A DNA stretch of 64,000 nt from JAPHSX01 sp041554195 (GCA_041554195.1 JBFFMJ010000012.1:1-64000), one strand, 5' to 3'; shown: positions 34,142-43,473, counted from the first letter of the stretch. Notes: a model not told the origin generated them from the sequence alone. Numbers and translations: made by a program.

Positions 34142-34750
34142 CTACTTTTTCACCGCCTGCTTCAAAGCGGCACGGATGATCGCCTCGCTATCCAGCCCCT
34201 CGGTATCCAGTTTGCTGATAAGACGGCTCGCCTCCGGTGGCTTGTAGCCGAGGGAGATCAGGGCGCTGAGTGCATCCTTCACCGCATCGACCGCCGGGGC
34301 CATGACCGGGGCAGCCCCCTCGCCCGGCAATACCGGGGCAGGCTGCCAGTCATCGAGGCGATCCTTCATCTCAACAATCAGCCGCTCGGCGGTCTTCTTG
34401 CCGACACCGGGCAGACGCACCAGGGAGGCGCTATCGCTCTCCTGCACGCAGCGGGCGAACTCATCGGCGGAGATCCCGGAAAGGATAGTGAGTGCCAGCT
34501 TGGCCCCCACCCCGTTGACCTTGATCAGGGTGCGGAACAGGGTGCGCTCGGCGAGGGTGGCGAAGGCGAATAGCAGGTGGGCATCGTCGCGCACCACCAG
34601 GTGGGTATGCAGCGTCACCTCCTGTCCTAGCTCGGGCAGCTGGAAGATGGTGCCCATCGGGGCTTCCAGCTCATAGCCGACGCCGCCCACATCAAGTAGC
34701 ACAAAGGGGGGCTTTTTTTCCGCCAAAATACCGCGCAGGCGACCTATCAT
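34142..34750 (-). CDS. ruvA: Holliday junction branch migration protein RuvA
   Basis: 202 residues. RuvA tetramers hold the Holliday junction and load RuvB. The OB-fold N-terminus (MIGRLRGILAEKKPPFVLLD) and helix-hairpin-helix motifs (VNGVGAKLALTILSG and LPGVGKKTAERLIVEMKDR) are clear. The ATG overlaps the ruvC stop (ATGA). Confidence 0.97.
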   Translation of the reverse strand: MIGRLRGILAEKKPPFVLLDVGGVGYELEAPMGTIFQLPELGQEVTLHTHLVVRDDAHLLFAFATLAERTLFRTLIKVNGVGAKLALTILSGISADEFARCVQESDSASLVRLPGVGKKTAERLIVEMKDRLDDWQPAPVLPGEGAAPVMAPAVDAVKDALSALISLGYKPPEASRLISKLDTEGLDSEAIIRAALKQAVKK

Positions 34751-35271
34751 CTATAACGTCCTCTTCGGCTTCCGCGCACACCTTCAAGGTGGCTCAGGGT
34801 CTGGCTGGTGTGGTTGTGGCACAGCGCCACGGCAAGGGCATCGGCGGCATCTTCCTGTGGCATGCCGGGCAGTTTGAGCAGTGCCTGCACCATGTGCTGC
34901 ACCTGGGTCTTGGCGGCATTGCCCTTGCCAACGGTGGCCTTCTTTATCTCGCTCGGAGTGTATTCGCTGATGTTCAGCCCCTTCGACATCACCGCGCAGA
35001 TCGCCGCCCCACGGGCCTGGCCGAGCTTGAGGGCGGAGTCCGGGTTGCGGTGCATAAAGACCTGTTCGATGGCGACCTCCGTGGGGGTGTAGATCTCGAC
35101 GATATCGCAGAGACCATCAAAGATGGTCTTAAGACGACCGGCGAAGTCACCGCTGCCGGCACGGATGCAGCCGCTCTCGACGTAGCGCAGCTTGCTGCCC
35201 TCCAGCTCAATAAGACCAAAGCCGGTAATGCGTGAGCCGGGGTCGATGCCAAGGATGCGGGTCACCGCCAT
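34747..35271 (-). CDS. ruvC: Crossover junction endodeoxyribonuclease RuvC
   Basis: 174 residues. RuvC resolves Holliday junctions. The catalytic acidic residues sit in RILGIDPGSRITGFGLI (Asp 10), AIEQVFMHRNPDSALKLGQARG and EDAADALAVALCH near the C-terminus. It follows yebC by 11 bp in the conserved yebC-ruvCAB order. Confidence 0.97.
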   Translation of the reverse strand: MAVTRILGIDPGSRITGFGLIELEGSKLRYVESGCIRAGSGDFAGRLKTIFDGLCDIVEIYTPTEVAIEQVFMHRNPDSALKLGQARGAAICAVMSKGLNISEYTPSEIKKATVGKGNAAKTQVQHMVQALLKLPGMPQEDAADALAVALCHNHTSQTLSHLEGVRGSRRGRYR

Positions 35272-35282
35272 TTACCCAGCCC

Positions 35283-36029
35283 TTAGCCCAATTGGGCCAT
35301 CACCTCGTCACTGAAGTCGGCGTTGCTGTAAACGCTCTGCACGTCATCCAGGTCCTCCAGTATATCGACCAGGCGCAGCACCTTCTCCGCATCCTCGACA
35401 CCGAGATCGACGCTCACCGAGGGCTTCTGTGTGATCTCGGCCATCTCCGGCTCAAAACCGGCGGCGATCATCGCCTCCTTCACCGTGGTGAACTCTTCCC
35501 AGGCGGTGGTCACTTCGATGGAGCCGTCGTCCTGGGTGACCACATCCTCGGCACCGGCCTCCAGCGCAGCCTCCATGATCGCATCCTCGTCGGAACCGGC
35601 CGGGTAGTGCATCAGGCCGATCTTGGTGAAGAGGTAAGAGACCGAGCCATCGGTACCCAGATTACCGCCCGCCTTGGAAAAGGCGTGGCGCACCTCGGCC
35701 ACGGTGCGGTTGCGGTTGTCGGTGAGACAGTCGACCAGCACCGCAACGCCATTGGGACCGTAGCCCTCGTAGCGCACCTCATCGTAGTTCTCGTCCTCAC
35801 CGGCACCAGCACCGCGCTTAATCGCGTTCTCCACGGTGTCTTTCTTCATGTTCTGGCCGAGGGCCTTGCTGACCGCATCGCGCAGGCGCGGGTTGCTGTC
35901 GAGGTCAGGCCCACCCATCTTGGCGGCGACCACCAGTTCACGGATCAGTTTGGTGAAAATCTTACCGCGCTTGGCGTCCTGGGCCGCCTTGCGGTGCTTG
36001 ATATTGGCCCATTTACTGTGTCCAGCCAT
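35283..36029 (-). CDS. yebC: YebC/PmpR family regulatory protein
   Basis: 248 residues. The start MAGHSKWANIKHRKAAQDAKRG is diagnostic of the YebC/TACO1 family. Family members act as transcriptional regulators or help ribosomes through polyproline stretches; the exact role here is unknown. It lies immediately upstream of ruvC, as in many bacteria, and likely starts that operon. Confidence 0.95.
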   Translation of the reverse strand: MAGHSKWANIKHRKAAQDAKRGKIFTKLIRELVVAAKMGGPDLDSNPRLRDAVSKALGQNMKKDTVENAIKRGAGAGEDENYDEVRYEGYGPNGVAVLVDCLTDNRNRTVAEVRHAFSKAGGNLGTDGSVSYLFTKIGLMHYPAGSDEDAIMEAALEAGAEDVVTQDDGSIEVTTAWEEFTTVKEAMIAAGFEPEMAEITQKPSVSVDLGVEDAEKVLRLVDILEDLDDVQSVYSNADFSDEVMAQLG

Positions 36030-36114
36030 GAAAAAAACCTCTCAACATGCATGCATAAAGTTGCACGCATTGTAGCACCTTGTGCCCCGCTTTCGCAGGG
36101 CCACCGCGGCGGTG

Positions 36115-36474
36115 CTAGGACTCCTCGTCGCTGAGAAACAGGGCTGTCTGATCGAAGGGATTCTCCTCGGGCTCATCGAACAGCAGTTCATGCTGACCGA
36201 TGCGGATGATGTCGCCAACGCTGAGGCGCTTCTGCTGCACCTTCTCATCATTAACGAAGAGGCCGTTGGTGCTGTTGAAATCGATGATGGAGACGGCGAA
36301 GGCACCATCAAAGTATTCGTCAGGCTTGAGGCTAAGCACCGCATGAATGCCGCTGATGGTGGGGTCATCGAGCTGGATATCGTTATCGGAACGACGCCCG
36401 ATGGTAATACGCTCCTTCGCCAGATCGAACTCCTTAAGAGTGAGACCATTAAGACGCAGTGTCAGTTTTGGCAT
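36115..36474 (-). CDS. FHA-domain protein, single domain
   Basis: 119 residues, almost entirely one FHA domain. Phosphothreonine-binding residues are visible in ITIGRRSDNDIQL, ISGIHA and FNSTNG. The start PKLTLRLNGLTLKEF parallels that of the next gene (AKLVISLNGMNVRDF), so the two are paralogues. The frame extends 22 codons upstream into the neighbouring gene, but the ATG at 36472-36474 has AAGGAGGGAAGC before it. Last gene of the phosphorylation module, 10 bp after the second FHA gene. It probably binds a phosphorylated partner of the adjacent kinase. Confidence 0.88.
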   Translation of the reverse strand: MPKLTLRLNGLTLKEFDLAKERITIGRRSDNDIQLDDPTISGIHAVLSLKPDEYFDGAFAVSIIDFNSTNGLFVNDEKVQQKRLSVGDIIRIGQHELLFDEPEENPFDQTALFLSDEES

Positions 36475-36484
36475 GCTTCCCTCC

Positions 36485-37105
36485 TTACAGACTCTCGATG
36501 AAACTAAGACGGGCATCGGCAATGGCGATCTCATCACCATCTTTCAAGAGTCTCGGCTCGGCCTTGAGCAACATCCCATTCACCCTGGTGTTGAGCACCT
36601 TGCCGGCCAACGACACCGGTAGCAACTCATAACCATCGGGGGTATGGAGAATCACCGCCACCTGCACTCCGGGTTTACCCAGAGCGGTGCGTTTTTTCTC
36701 AATGGGCATCACCTCACCCGCACGCGGGCCGTTGAGGAGCTTCAGTGCCGCCCTTGGTGGCTCCTCCTTCTCCTCATTCGGCTCGGTATACATAATCATG
36801 GTAGCGGCAAAGTCCTGCACCTCCTCATCAACGAAGCAGATTTCATGACTGCCGATCTTGATCACATCATTGTGTTTGAGTGGTGACTTGGAGATGGGGT
36901 GGCCGTTCAGCCGGGTGCCATTTGTACTATTAAGATCCGTAATCGTTGGCTTGGGTTGGAGCAGGATCGCCGCGTGCTCGCCACTGACCACCGGCTCGTT
37001 GAGCATAATATCATTGCTTGAGTTTCGCCCAATCGTGATGCGCTCTTCCTGCAGCGGAAAGTCGCGCACATTCATCCCATTGAGGCTAATTACCAGTTTT
37101 GCCAT
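36485..37105 (-). CDS. FHA-domain protein, one canonical and one degenerate domain
   Basis: 206 residues. The N-terminal FHA domain (residues 1-95) has ITIGRNSSNDIML, VSGEHA and LNSTNG. A linker rich in Glu leads to a second FHA-like part (about residues 118-206, with ALKLLNGPRAGEVMPIEKKR and LKDGDEIAIADARLSF) that lacks the S-x-x-H and N residues for phosphothreonine binding, so it probably has a structural role. It lies 10 bp after the PP2C gene, in a four-gene unit with the kinase. Confidence 0.86.
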   Translation of the reverse strand: MAKLVISLNGMNVRDFPLQEERITIGRNSSNDIMLNEPVVSGEHAAILLQPKPTITDLNSTNGTRLNGHPISKSPLKHNDVIKIGSHEICFVDEEVQDFAATMIMYTEPNEEKEEPPRAALKLLNGPRAGEVMPIEKKRTALGKPGVQVAVILHTPDGYELLPVSLAGKVLNTRVNGMLLKAEPRLLKDGDEIAIADARLSFIESL

Positions 37106-37115
37106 CGTACTCTCC

Positions 37116-37838
37116 TCACTCCCAGACCCGAATTACTATAATCGAAATATTGTCTTCGCCACCGCGTTCATTGGCGGCATTAATTAAATTCTGCACCACG
37201 GTGGGCAGCGGATCGTCGTCAACTAACAACGCGGCGATCTCTTCATCACGCAGGCGATCACTGAGGCCATCGGAGCAGAGCAGGTAACAGTCCCCTCCCG
37301 CCGTCACATCTTCGTTCATCTCCACCTCAACACTGGCCTCCAGTCCGAGGGCACGAGTAATCACATTCTTCTGTTCCGAGCTACGCGCCTGCTCGGCATC
37401 GATCATCCCCTCATCCACCAGCTCCTGCACCAGCGAATGGTCACGGCTGAGCTGTTGCAGCTTGCCATCTCTAAATCGATAGAGCCGAGAATCACCCACA
37501 TGGGCACAGTGCAGGGTCTGCCCGTGCAGGCTCACGGTGACCACCGTGGTGCCCATGGTGTGCAGTCGCGGCTGGCCGATGGTCTGCAGGTAGATAACAC
37601 TGTTCGCCTGCGCCACCGCCGCCAGCAATCGCTGCGCCTCGTCCACCGAGTCAGCGCCCTTTAATTGCTCGCCGATCACCTCGACGGCGATGGCGCTCGC
37701 CACCTCACCGGCATGGTGCCCCCCCATGCCATCGGCCAGCACCGCCCAGCCCTGCTCGGCATCCCAAGCAATAGCATCCTCATTGTGCTTGCGCACCCGT
37801 CCGGCATCCGTCAACCCAGCCATCTTCCATGCGGACAT
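37116..37838 (-). CDS. PP2C-family Ser/Thr phosphatase
   Basis: 240 residues, a single PPM/PP2C domain without membrane segments. Metal-binding motifs are complete: RKHNEDA near residue 17, LADGMGGHHAGE near residue 36, HVGDSRLYRF near residue 113 and CSDGLSD near residue 190. It would reverse phosphorylation by the kinase encoded 3 bp upstream, and is comparable with the Stp/PppA enzymes. Cytosolic. Confidence 0.92.
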   Translation of the reverse strand: MSAWKMAGLTDAGRVRKHNEDAIAWDAEQGWAVLADGMGGHHAGEVASAIAVEVIGEQLKGADSVDEAQRLLAAVAQANSVIYLQTIGQPRLHTMGTTVVTVSLHGQTLHCAHVGDSRLYRFRDGKLQQLSRDHSLVQELVDEGMIDAEQARSSEQKNVITRALGLEASVEVEMNEDVTAGGDCYLLCSDGLSDRLRDEEIAALLVDDDPLPTVVQNLINAANERGGEDNISIIVIRVWE

Positions 37839-37841
37839 GCT

Positions 37842-40139
37842 TTAGCCCCCCCGGCAACGTTTTAGCGCCGCCGCCACCTCGCCGGCAGTTTGGTAGCGCT
37901 TTGCCTGCTCTTTTTGCAGACATTTATTGATAATACGGGTCAGGCAAATGGGAATGCCCTTGCGATACTTGCCCGGCTTGGGGTGGGGCTGATTGGCGAT
38001 CTTGAACATCAGGCTGCCCAGTGACTCGGCCTCGAACGGCAGATGCCCGGTAGACATCTGATAGAGCGTCACCCCTAAAGAGAAGATGTCGGCGCGCCCG
38101 TCCACTTTTTTGCCCGCCACCTGCTCCGGCGACATATAGGAGGGGCTGCCGAGCACGGTGCCGGTCTTGGTCTTGCTAGAATCGGTAAGGCAGGCGACGC
38201 CGAAGTCGGTTACCTTGACCACCTTCTCCGCACGCTCATATACAATATTCGCCGGTTTGATATCGCGGTGTACCACACTCTGCTTATGCGCATAATCCAG
38301 CGCCTCGGCCACCTGCTCACTGATCGCCATCACCTCTTTTAACGGCAGCAGGCTCTTCACGCTGGTAAAGGCGGAGAGGTCCTGGCCACGCAGATAATCC
38401 ATGGCGATGTAGGCCAGCTCCTGCTCCTCGCCGATGTCGTAGATGGTGACGATGTTGGGGTGGTTGAGGCGCCCGGCGGTCTCCGCCTCGCGATAGAAGC
38501 GCTGCTTCACCTCTTTAAGCTCCTGTCCCTCGAACTCGTGCGACAGGGCCATGGTCTTGATTACCACCTCGCGATTGATACGCGGATCCTGCCCCAGATA
38601 GACCAGTCCCATGGCGCCGCGGCCGATCTCCTTTTCAATGTGGTAGTGACCGAGAGTGGGGTTTTGCAGCCCCTGCGTCGCCTCCATCACTACGGTACCA
38701 CCGGGGGCGGCCTTGCCCTGCGCGAGTACGATACGCTCCCCCATCTCACGGTTGCGTTTAAGCCGCTCGCCAACATCACGGAAGTTACGCGCCATGCGTT
38801 GCAACTCCTCAAACAGCGACACCGCCTTGTTAAACTGACGCTTGCGCTCAAAATCGAGGCCGAGGTTATAGAGTTGCTCGCGCAGGGCCTCATTGACCAG
38901 GCAGCGACGATATTTCTCCCACGCCTGCTCCAGCTCGCCCTGCGACTGCAACATGCGCCCCAGCTGCATATTGGCGGTGGAGAGCTCCTGCAACAGCCCC
39001 ACCTCACGTAGTGCAACACGACGCTGCAAGGTCACCACGACATAACCGACCGACAGCAGCAGGATCGGCACCATTAGCGGCAACCACTGCGAGAAGAGCA
39101 ACAGGAAGACCGCCTCGGTATTGAGCAACACAAACAGCAATAACAGTGAGGAGAGCAGACCCGAGGTGAGACCCAGACGCGGTAGCAACAGCATCAGGAA
39201 CAGTGCGACACCGAGCAGGGCACCATACTGTGCCCACATCGCCCAGCCCGGCACCGTCACCTGCTGGCCGCGCAACAGTGCATCCAGTGCCACCGCATAG
39301 GGGGCGGCCAGGGCGGCATCGCCGAGCAACACCGTTTTTCCCTTGAGTGACTTTGTGTCGATTCCGCCCCCGATAAGATCCGCCAGCGAATAAATGGCGA
39401 TCCCGTCACTATTGCCGATATCCACCTTCGGATAGTAGCGCAGCGCCAGCGCCTGCCCCGCCTGGCGTTGCAGAGTACTGGGCAGCAAGCGGTAGAGCAG
39501 CGAGGTCAGGATGGCGTCATCGCTGCGCGCCGCCGCGGCAATGGCAGTGAAAGGTTCACCGGCAATCACCACGCTGCTTCCCTGCGCCGCCTGCAACAGG
39601 GTGTCGAGGGGGGCCGAGGTGAGTGTCACCTGCGGCTGCCCTGGCTGAACGATAAAACGGGGGTAATCGGCGGTGCTGTCCTGCTGCGCCACTTCAGCAG
39701 AGCTGGTGAGCCAGACATTGTCGGCACGCCGGATCGCTGCGGCGAGTCTGGCACTGCCGTCCATGGCCTGAAGTACCGCGTTCCGCACCTCATCCTCACC
39801 GACACTCTCCTGCTGCTCCAGCTGGCGTAGCGCGGCATCGTTGTCACGTACAGCGAGCGGTGCCAGCAGGGCGACACGGCGGGCAGCGCGCAAACGCTCC
39901 ACGGCAGCGGCCAATGCCGTCTGTGAGACCTCCGCGCCACTATCCACCACCAGCACATTGCCAGAACGCTCGGTGGCGGCGGTACGCGCCAGCAGCTCTT
40001 CGTAGTAAGCCCACTCAAGGGGATCGAGCAGCGCGGTCTGCGCCAGGCCGTAGCCAAGCAGCGACAACAGCAGGCCCGCCAGCCAGTAGCCGCGGCTACG
40101 CAGGGTAAATCGCCGTTGTTTTGTGCTTACCGGCCACAT
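37842..40139 (-). CDS. CHASE2-transmembrane Ser/Thr protein kinase
   Basis: 765 residues with an unusual layout. A membrane helix near residues 17-37 leads to a periplasmic CHASE2-type sensor (DPLEWAYYEELLAR to about residue 300). Three membrane helices follow near residues 305-375, then a helical, TPR-like stretch (about 395-475). The Hanks-type kinase domain is C-terminal: glycine loop IGRGAMGLVYLG near 505, lysine in VVIKTM near 527, HRDIKPANIV near 623, DFGVA near 645, and GSPSYMSPEQ. All catalytic residues are present. It starts the kinase-phosphatase-FHA unit. The signal sensed by CHASE2 is unknown. Confidence 0.92.
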   Translation of the reverse strand: MWPVSTKQRRFTLRSRGYWLAGLLLSLLGYGLAQTALLDPLEWAYYEELLARTAATERSGNVLVVDSGAEVSQTALAAAVERLRAARRVALLAPLAVRDNDAALRQLEQQESVGEDEVRNAVLQAMDGSARLAAAIRRADNVWLTSSAEVAQQDSTADYPRFIVQPGQPQVTLTSAPLDTLLQAAQGSSVVIAGEPFTAIAAAARSDDAILTSLLYRLLPSTLQRQAGQALALRYYPKVDIGNSDGIAIYSLADLIGGGIDTKSLKGKTVLLGDAALAAPYAVALDALLRGQQVTVPGWAMWAQYGALLGVALFLMLLLPRLGLTSGLLSSLLLLFVLLNTEAVFLLLFSQWLPLMVPILLLSVGYVVVTLQRRVALREVGLLQELSTANMQLGRMLQSQGELEQAWEKYRRCLVNEALREQLYNLGLDFERKRQFNKAVSLFEELQRMARNFRDVGERLKRNREMGERIVLAQGKAAPGGTVVMEATQGLQNPTLGHYHIEKEIGRGAMGLVYLGQDPRINREVVIKTMALSHEFEGQELKEVKQRFYREAETAGRLNHPNIVTIYDIGEEQELAYIAMDYLRGQDLSAFTSVKSLLPLKEVMAISEQVAEALDYAHKQSVVHRDIKPANIVYERAEKVVKVTDFGVACLTDSSKTKTGTVLGSPSYMSPEQVAGKKVDGRADIFSLGVTLYQMSTGHLPFEAESLGSLMFKIANQPHPKPGKYRKGIPICLTRIINKCLQKEQAKRYQTAGEVAAALKRCRGG

Positions 40140-40284
40140 GAGTCGAAGAGGATTCCCGTTTGCATTCGTTATTATTAGGCTGTCCTGTCGAGGACATCAC
40201 GGCAAGTGTGCCAGAGAGTCACCGTGAAAACAGGAACTGGTTCAATATACCGCAGACGCACTGACCGGCATGACAAGCCGATGG

Positions 40285-40914
40285 CTAGTCGCGGTAAAAC
40301 TGACCGTGTTGCAGAAAATGGGCGACCTGAAAGGCCGTATGCGAAGAGAGCAACAGACCGAAGTGGCTAAGGTGCAGGGAGAGGTGATCGCTCTGCCCAT
40401 CCAGCGGGGTCTCAACCAGCGCCACCGTACCGTCATTGGGACAAGGTAAGCCCCGAAAAATCCAGCCAACACCCATGGAAAGGGTTCCTGCCAGAGAACC
40501 CAGGTCCCGTCCACCTTCCCAGGGAGGAAGCTCCCCCCGCAGGGCGGAGAGACTGAAGCCCAACAGGCGGCGCAGCAGGCCGCTACGACTGGCGCGGTGT
40601 GCCACATAACTGCCCTGATGCGGTGTACCCAGCGTCACTACCCGACCAGGACGCTGCGCGGGGAAGTCAAAGAGCAGCCGCCGCACCACCAGCCCACCGA
40701 GACTGTGCGCCACCAGATGCACGGTCTCACCTGCCACGTATTTGCTGAGGTAATTATTCAGCCGTTCGGCGTTGGCGGAGAGGTCGCGCTCCACAGTGCG
40801 ATAACGGAATTGATAAACACGATAGCCCAATTTTTGCAGGCGACGGCGCAGCAGCCACATCTCCAACCCGTTCATCCACAGGCCGTGGATCAAGACGATG
40901 CTCTCAGACACCAC
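40285..40914 (-). CDS. Alpha/beta hydrolase, lipase-like
   Basis: About 209 residues. The oxyanion region is IVLIHGLWMNGLEM and the nucleophile elbow is VAHSLGGLVVRRLL (Ser in GHSLG-type form). A later THGTPHQ-like block reads VTLGTPHQGSYVAHRASRSG, typical of triacylglycerol-lipase-like and PGAP1-like hydrolases. No signal peptide is visible. There is no ATG near the N-terminus; GTG at 40914 or 40911 is the most likely start, but TTG at 40950 inside the HIT gene cannot be excluded. Substrate unknown. Confidence 0.7.
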   Translation of the reverse strand: MVSESIVLIHGLWMNGLEMWLLRRRLQKLGYRVYQFRYRTVERDLSANAERLNNYLSKYVAGETVHLVAHSLGGLVVRRLLFDFPAQRPGRVVTLGTPHQGSYVAHRASRSGLLRRLLGFSLSALRGELPPWEGGRDLGSLAGTLSMGVGWIFRGLPCPNDGTVALVETPLDGQSDHLSLHLSHFGLLLSSHTAFQVAHFLQHGQFYRD

Positions 40915-40936
40915 CTCAGAATTTAAGGCTGGTATT

Positions 40937-41353
40937 TTAGGCGGCGACAATGCCCAGCGCCTGACACTTCTCGCGCAGGATCGCCACCTCATCCTGACGA
41001 AAGGGTAGCGCCGTGCCCACCCCCCACACCGGACCCGGCCAGGCCTCATCGCCCTTGTAACGCACGATGTGGTGCAGGTGCAGTTGCGGCACCATATTAC
41101 CGAGGGCCCCGATGTTGAGCTTGTCGCCATTAAAGCCCTCCATCAGAAACTGCCCCAGCTGTGAGGACTCACGCAGCAACTGCTGCTGATCCTCAACACT
41201 TAGCTGATAAATCTCGGTGATCGCCTCACGGCGCGGCACCAGGATAAACCAGGGGTAGCGGGCGTCGTTCAGCAGCAGCAGGCGCGACAGGGGAAAGTCC
41301 CCGAGCACGATGCTGTCCTTCTGGAGTTGCGGGTGTATGCTAAACGGTGTCAT
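40937..41353 (-). CDS. HIT-family protein
   Basis: 138 residues. The nucleotide-binding motif is MVPQLHLHHIVRYKGDEAWP, a variant in which Q replaces the first His of the H-x-H-x-H triad, followed by GPVWG. This Q-x-H-x-H form with the AWPGPVWG tail is found in a proteobacterial branch of the family. HIT proteins hydrolyse nucleotide phosphates or phosphoramidates. It lies upstream of and very close to the lipase-like gene. Confidence 0.85.
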   Translation of the reverse strand: MTPFSIHPQLQKDSIVLGDFPLSRLLLLNDARYPWFILVPRREAITEIYQLSVEDQQQLLRESSQLGQFLMEGFNGDKLNIGALGNMVPQLHLHHIVRYKGDEAWPGPVWGVGTALPFRQDEVAILREKCQALGIVAA

Positions 41354-41569
41354 TTACTTTCCACGATTGGCGATTATAGTCTGCGTCCCGTTGAGAATAG
41401 CGATTGCCACCCTCCCGCGTCAAAAGCGACTCAACAAGCGCAGCACAAACTCACCCGTCCCCCCTGGTAGTAGCTCAGGTATTTCTCCGCGAAGAGGTTT
41501 AGAGAGAAACGAACCTGATTCACAACAGCAGGCAGATTTCTGCTACGGTGCGAAATTAAGCCTGAATAA

Positions 41570-41581
41570 TAACCGCGGTTA
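41570..41581. repeat. 12-bp perfect palindrome upstream of the DUF4124 gene
   Basis: taaccgcggtta lies 25 bp before the ATG at 41607. It could be an operator, but nothing else supports that. Confidence 0.35.
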
Positions 41582-41606
41582 ACAAAAAACCATAAGGTAA
41601 CGCACC

Positions 41607-42092
41607 ATGCGTAAATACATCCGCCTGCTCATCATGTTGCTGATCTTTGCAGGCATCTTTCCCTTCACCTTCCCGTGGAAGGACGGCAAACCAATGCTCT
41701 CCTGGTCTGATATCCGGATGCCCACAATGCCGGAAATAACACTGCCTAGTCTGCCCGAACAGGGGGAGGCCACGCGTGAATCCAACCACCCCGTCACCCT
41801 CTACCGCTGGCAGGGGGCCGACGGCAGCACGCAGTTTGGTAGTGAGCCACCGGCCGAAGGGATCAGTTATGAGGTGGTCGAGGTCAACCCGGATGCCAAC
41901 CTGATCCAGGCCCTGCCGCCGGGCGAGGCCCCCGTGGAGGCCAAAGAAAAAGCGGGTGGCAACCGCACCACCTCCCTCCCCTCCCCGCTGACGGTCTCCC
42001 CAGGCGAGGCGATACAGCTAATGGAAGATGCCAGGAAGATACGGGAGATGTCAGAGGAGCGCCTGCGCCAGCATGAGGCGCTAGCGCAGTAG
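41607..42092 (+). CDS. DUF4124-domain protein, membrane-anchored
   Basis: 161 residues. One N-terminal hydrophobic helix (IRLLIMLLIFAGIFPFTF) serves as signal anchor. A DUF4124-like module lies near residues 60-100 (VTLYRWQGADGSTQFGSEPP), and the C-terminal 40 residues are helical and charged. The family occurs in the gammaproteobacterial envelope and has no established function. The ATG is preceded by AAGGTAACGCACC. Confidence 0.72.
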   Translation: MRKYIRLLIMLLIFAGIFPFTFPWKDGKPMLSWSDIRMPTMPEITLPSLPEQGEATRESNHPVTLYRWQGADGSTQFGSEPPAEGISYEVVEVNPDANLIQALPPGEAPVEAKEKAGGNRTTSLPSPLTVSPGEAIQLMEDARKIREMSEERLRQHEALAQ

Positions 42093-42099
42093 GCGGGGA

Positions 42100-42393
42100 T
42101 TACTTTTTGTCACCCGCCTTACCAATAGTGTGCAATGGCACCACCACATCGCCCTGCGGCTGTGGCTCATCGGTAAAGCGCGGGCGGGCATCCATCGAGC
42201 GCCCCCCCTCCGCGGCCAGTTCCTGTTCACGCTGACTGACCAGCACCAGGCAGTCACGCAAGCCGCCGATGGTGTTATCAGAGAGCGGATGCTTAACCCC
42301 CGGTTGGGTGGCGGTGTCCTTAATCACCTCGGTCAGCACGCGCTTCACCGCGCGCAGGATATTCTCTTCTTTCGATGGGGTCTGATCACTCAT
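42100..42393 (-). CDS. Conserved small protein of unknown function
   Basis: 97 residues, soluble and mostly helical, with the conserved stretch ILRAVKRVLTEVIKDTATQP, then KHPLSDNTIGGLRDCLVLVS and REQELAAE. Similar small proteins in gammaproteobacteria are sometimes labelled segregation/condensation protein A, which I think is not justified by their size. The frame extends 53 codons upstream, but the ATG at 42391-42393 follows GGAGAGAAATT. It is divergent from the dehydrogenase gene and convergent with the DUF4124 gene. Confidence 0.75.
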   Translation of the reverse strand: MSDQTPSKEENILRAVKRVLTEVIKDTATQPGVKHPLSDNTIGGLRDCLVLVSQREQELAAEGGRSMDARPRFTDEPQPQGDVVVPLHTIGKAGDKK

Positions 42394-42513
42394 AATTTCT
42401 CTCCGGGACGGGCTAGTAGCAGGCTGCGAGTCTACAACAGAACCACCACACAGCCCAAAATGCCAATTGCTGCAAAACAGATATACTGAGGGTGAATTCC
42501 ACGGAGACAAGCC

Positions 42514-43473
42514 ATGACCGCCGTTTTCCTTGATCGAGACAGCCTGAATCACGACGACCTCGACTTCTCCTCACTCCAGTCTACCTTGGCGGATTGGCGG
42601 TTTTACGCCGATACCCAGCCCGAACAGACGGCCTCACGCATCGCCGATGCCGAGGTGGTCGTCAGCAACAAGGTGATGCTGGACAAGGCGGCCCTGGAGG
42701 CCGCCCCTAAACTCAAACTCATCGCCATCGCCGCCACCGGCACCAATAACGTCGATCTGAACGTCGCCGCACGACGTGGTATCAGCGTCTGTAATATCCG
42801 TCGCTACGCCACCCCCTCGGTGGTACAGCACGTCTTCGCCCTGCTGCTCTCGCTCACCCGCCATCTCAACGACTACCAGGCGGCCGTGCGACGCGGTGAC
42901 TGGCAACGTAGCGGGCAGTTCTGTCTGCTCGACTACCCGATTCGCGAGCTCGGCGACCTTACTCTGGGCATCATCGGCTACGGTGAGCTGGGACGTGCCG
43001 TAGCCGACACCGCCGAGCGCGCCTTCGGCATGCGGGTGCTACTCGCCCAGCGCCCCGGCGGCCCCGCACAACCGGGGCGTATCGCACTGCATGAGCTACT
43101 GCCACAACTCGATGTTTTGAGCCTGCACTGCCCCCTCACTGCCGAGACCCGGGGCCTTATCGGTCGCGAACAACTGGCGCTGATGAAGCCCGATGCGCTA
43201 CTCATCAACGCCGCCCGCGGCGACATTGTCGATGAGGCGGCCCTGGCCACTGCCCTGCTTGGGGGCAGACTTGGCGGCGCCGGCATCGACGTACTGAGCG
43301 AGGAACCGCCCACAGCCGACAGTCCACTATTGCAACAAGCCCTGCCCAACCTTATCGTTACCCCACACATCGCCTGGGCCAGCCGTCAGTCACGCCAGCG
43401 GCTACTGGATCAACTGGCGGAGAATATTGCCGCCTTTGTCGCCGGGCAGCCACAAAATCTTGTTACCGAATAA
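42514..43473 (+). CDS. D-2-hydroxyacid dehydrogenase (glycerate dehydrogenase-like)
   Basis: 319 residues. The NAD-binding motif GIIGYGELGRAVADTAE is at about residue 150. Catalytic residues appear as Arg in NAARGDIVDE, Glu in SEEPP and His in TPHIAWAS. The order and the length fit hydroxypyruvate/glycerate dehydrogenases of gammaproteobacteria, but substrate specificity is not readable. The ATG is preceded by GGAGACAAGCC. The glutaredoxin-HEAT gene follows after 14 bp, so the two are probably cotranscribed. Confidence 0.88.
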   Translation: MTAVFLDRDSLNHDDLDFSSLQSTLADWRFYADTQPEQTASRIADAEVVVSNKVMLDKAALEAAPKLKLIAIAATGTNNVDLNVAARRGISVCNIRRYATPSVVQHVFALLLSLTRHLNDYQAAVRRGDWQRSGQFCLLDYPIRELGDLTLGIIGYGELGRAVADTAERAFGMRVLLAQRPGGPAQPGRIALHELLPQLDVLSLHCPLTAETRGLIGREQLALMKPDALLINAARGDIVDEAALATALLGGRLGGAGIDVLSEEPPTADSPLLQQALPNLIVTPHIAWASRQSRQRLLDQLAENIAAFVAGQPQNLVTE

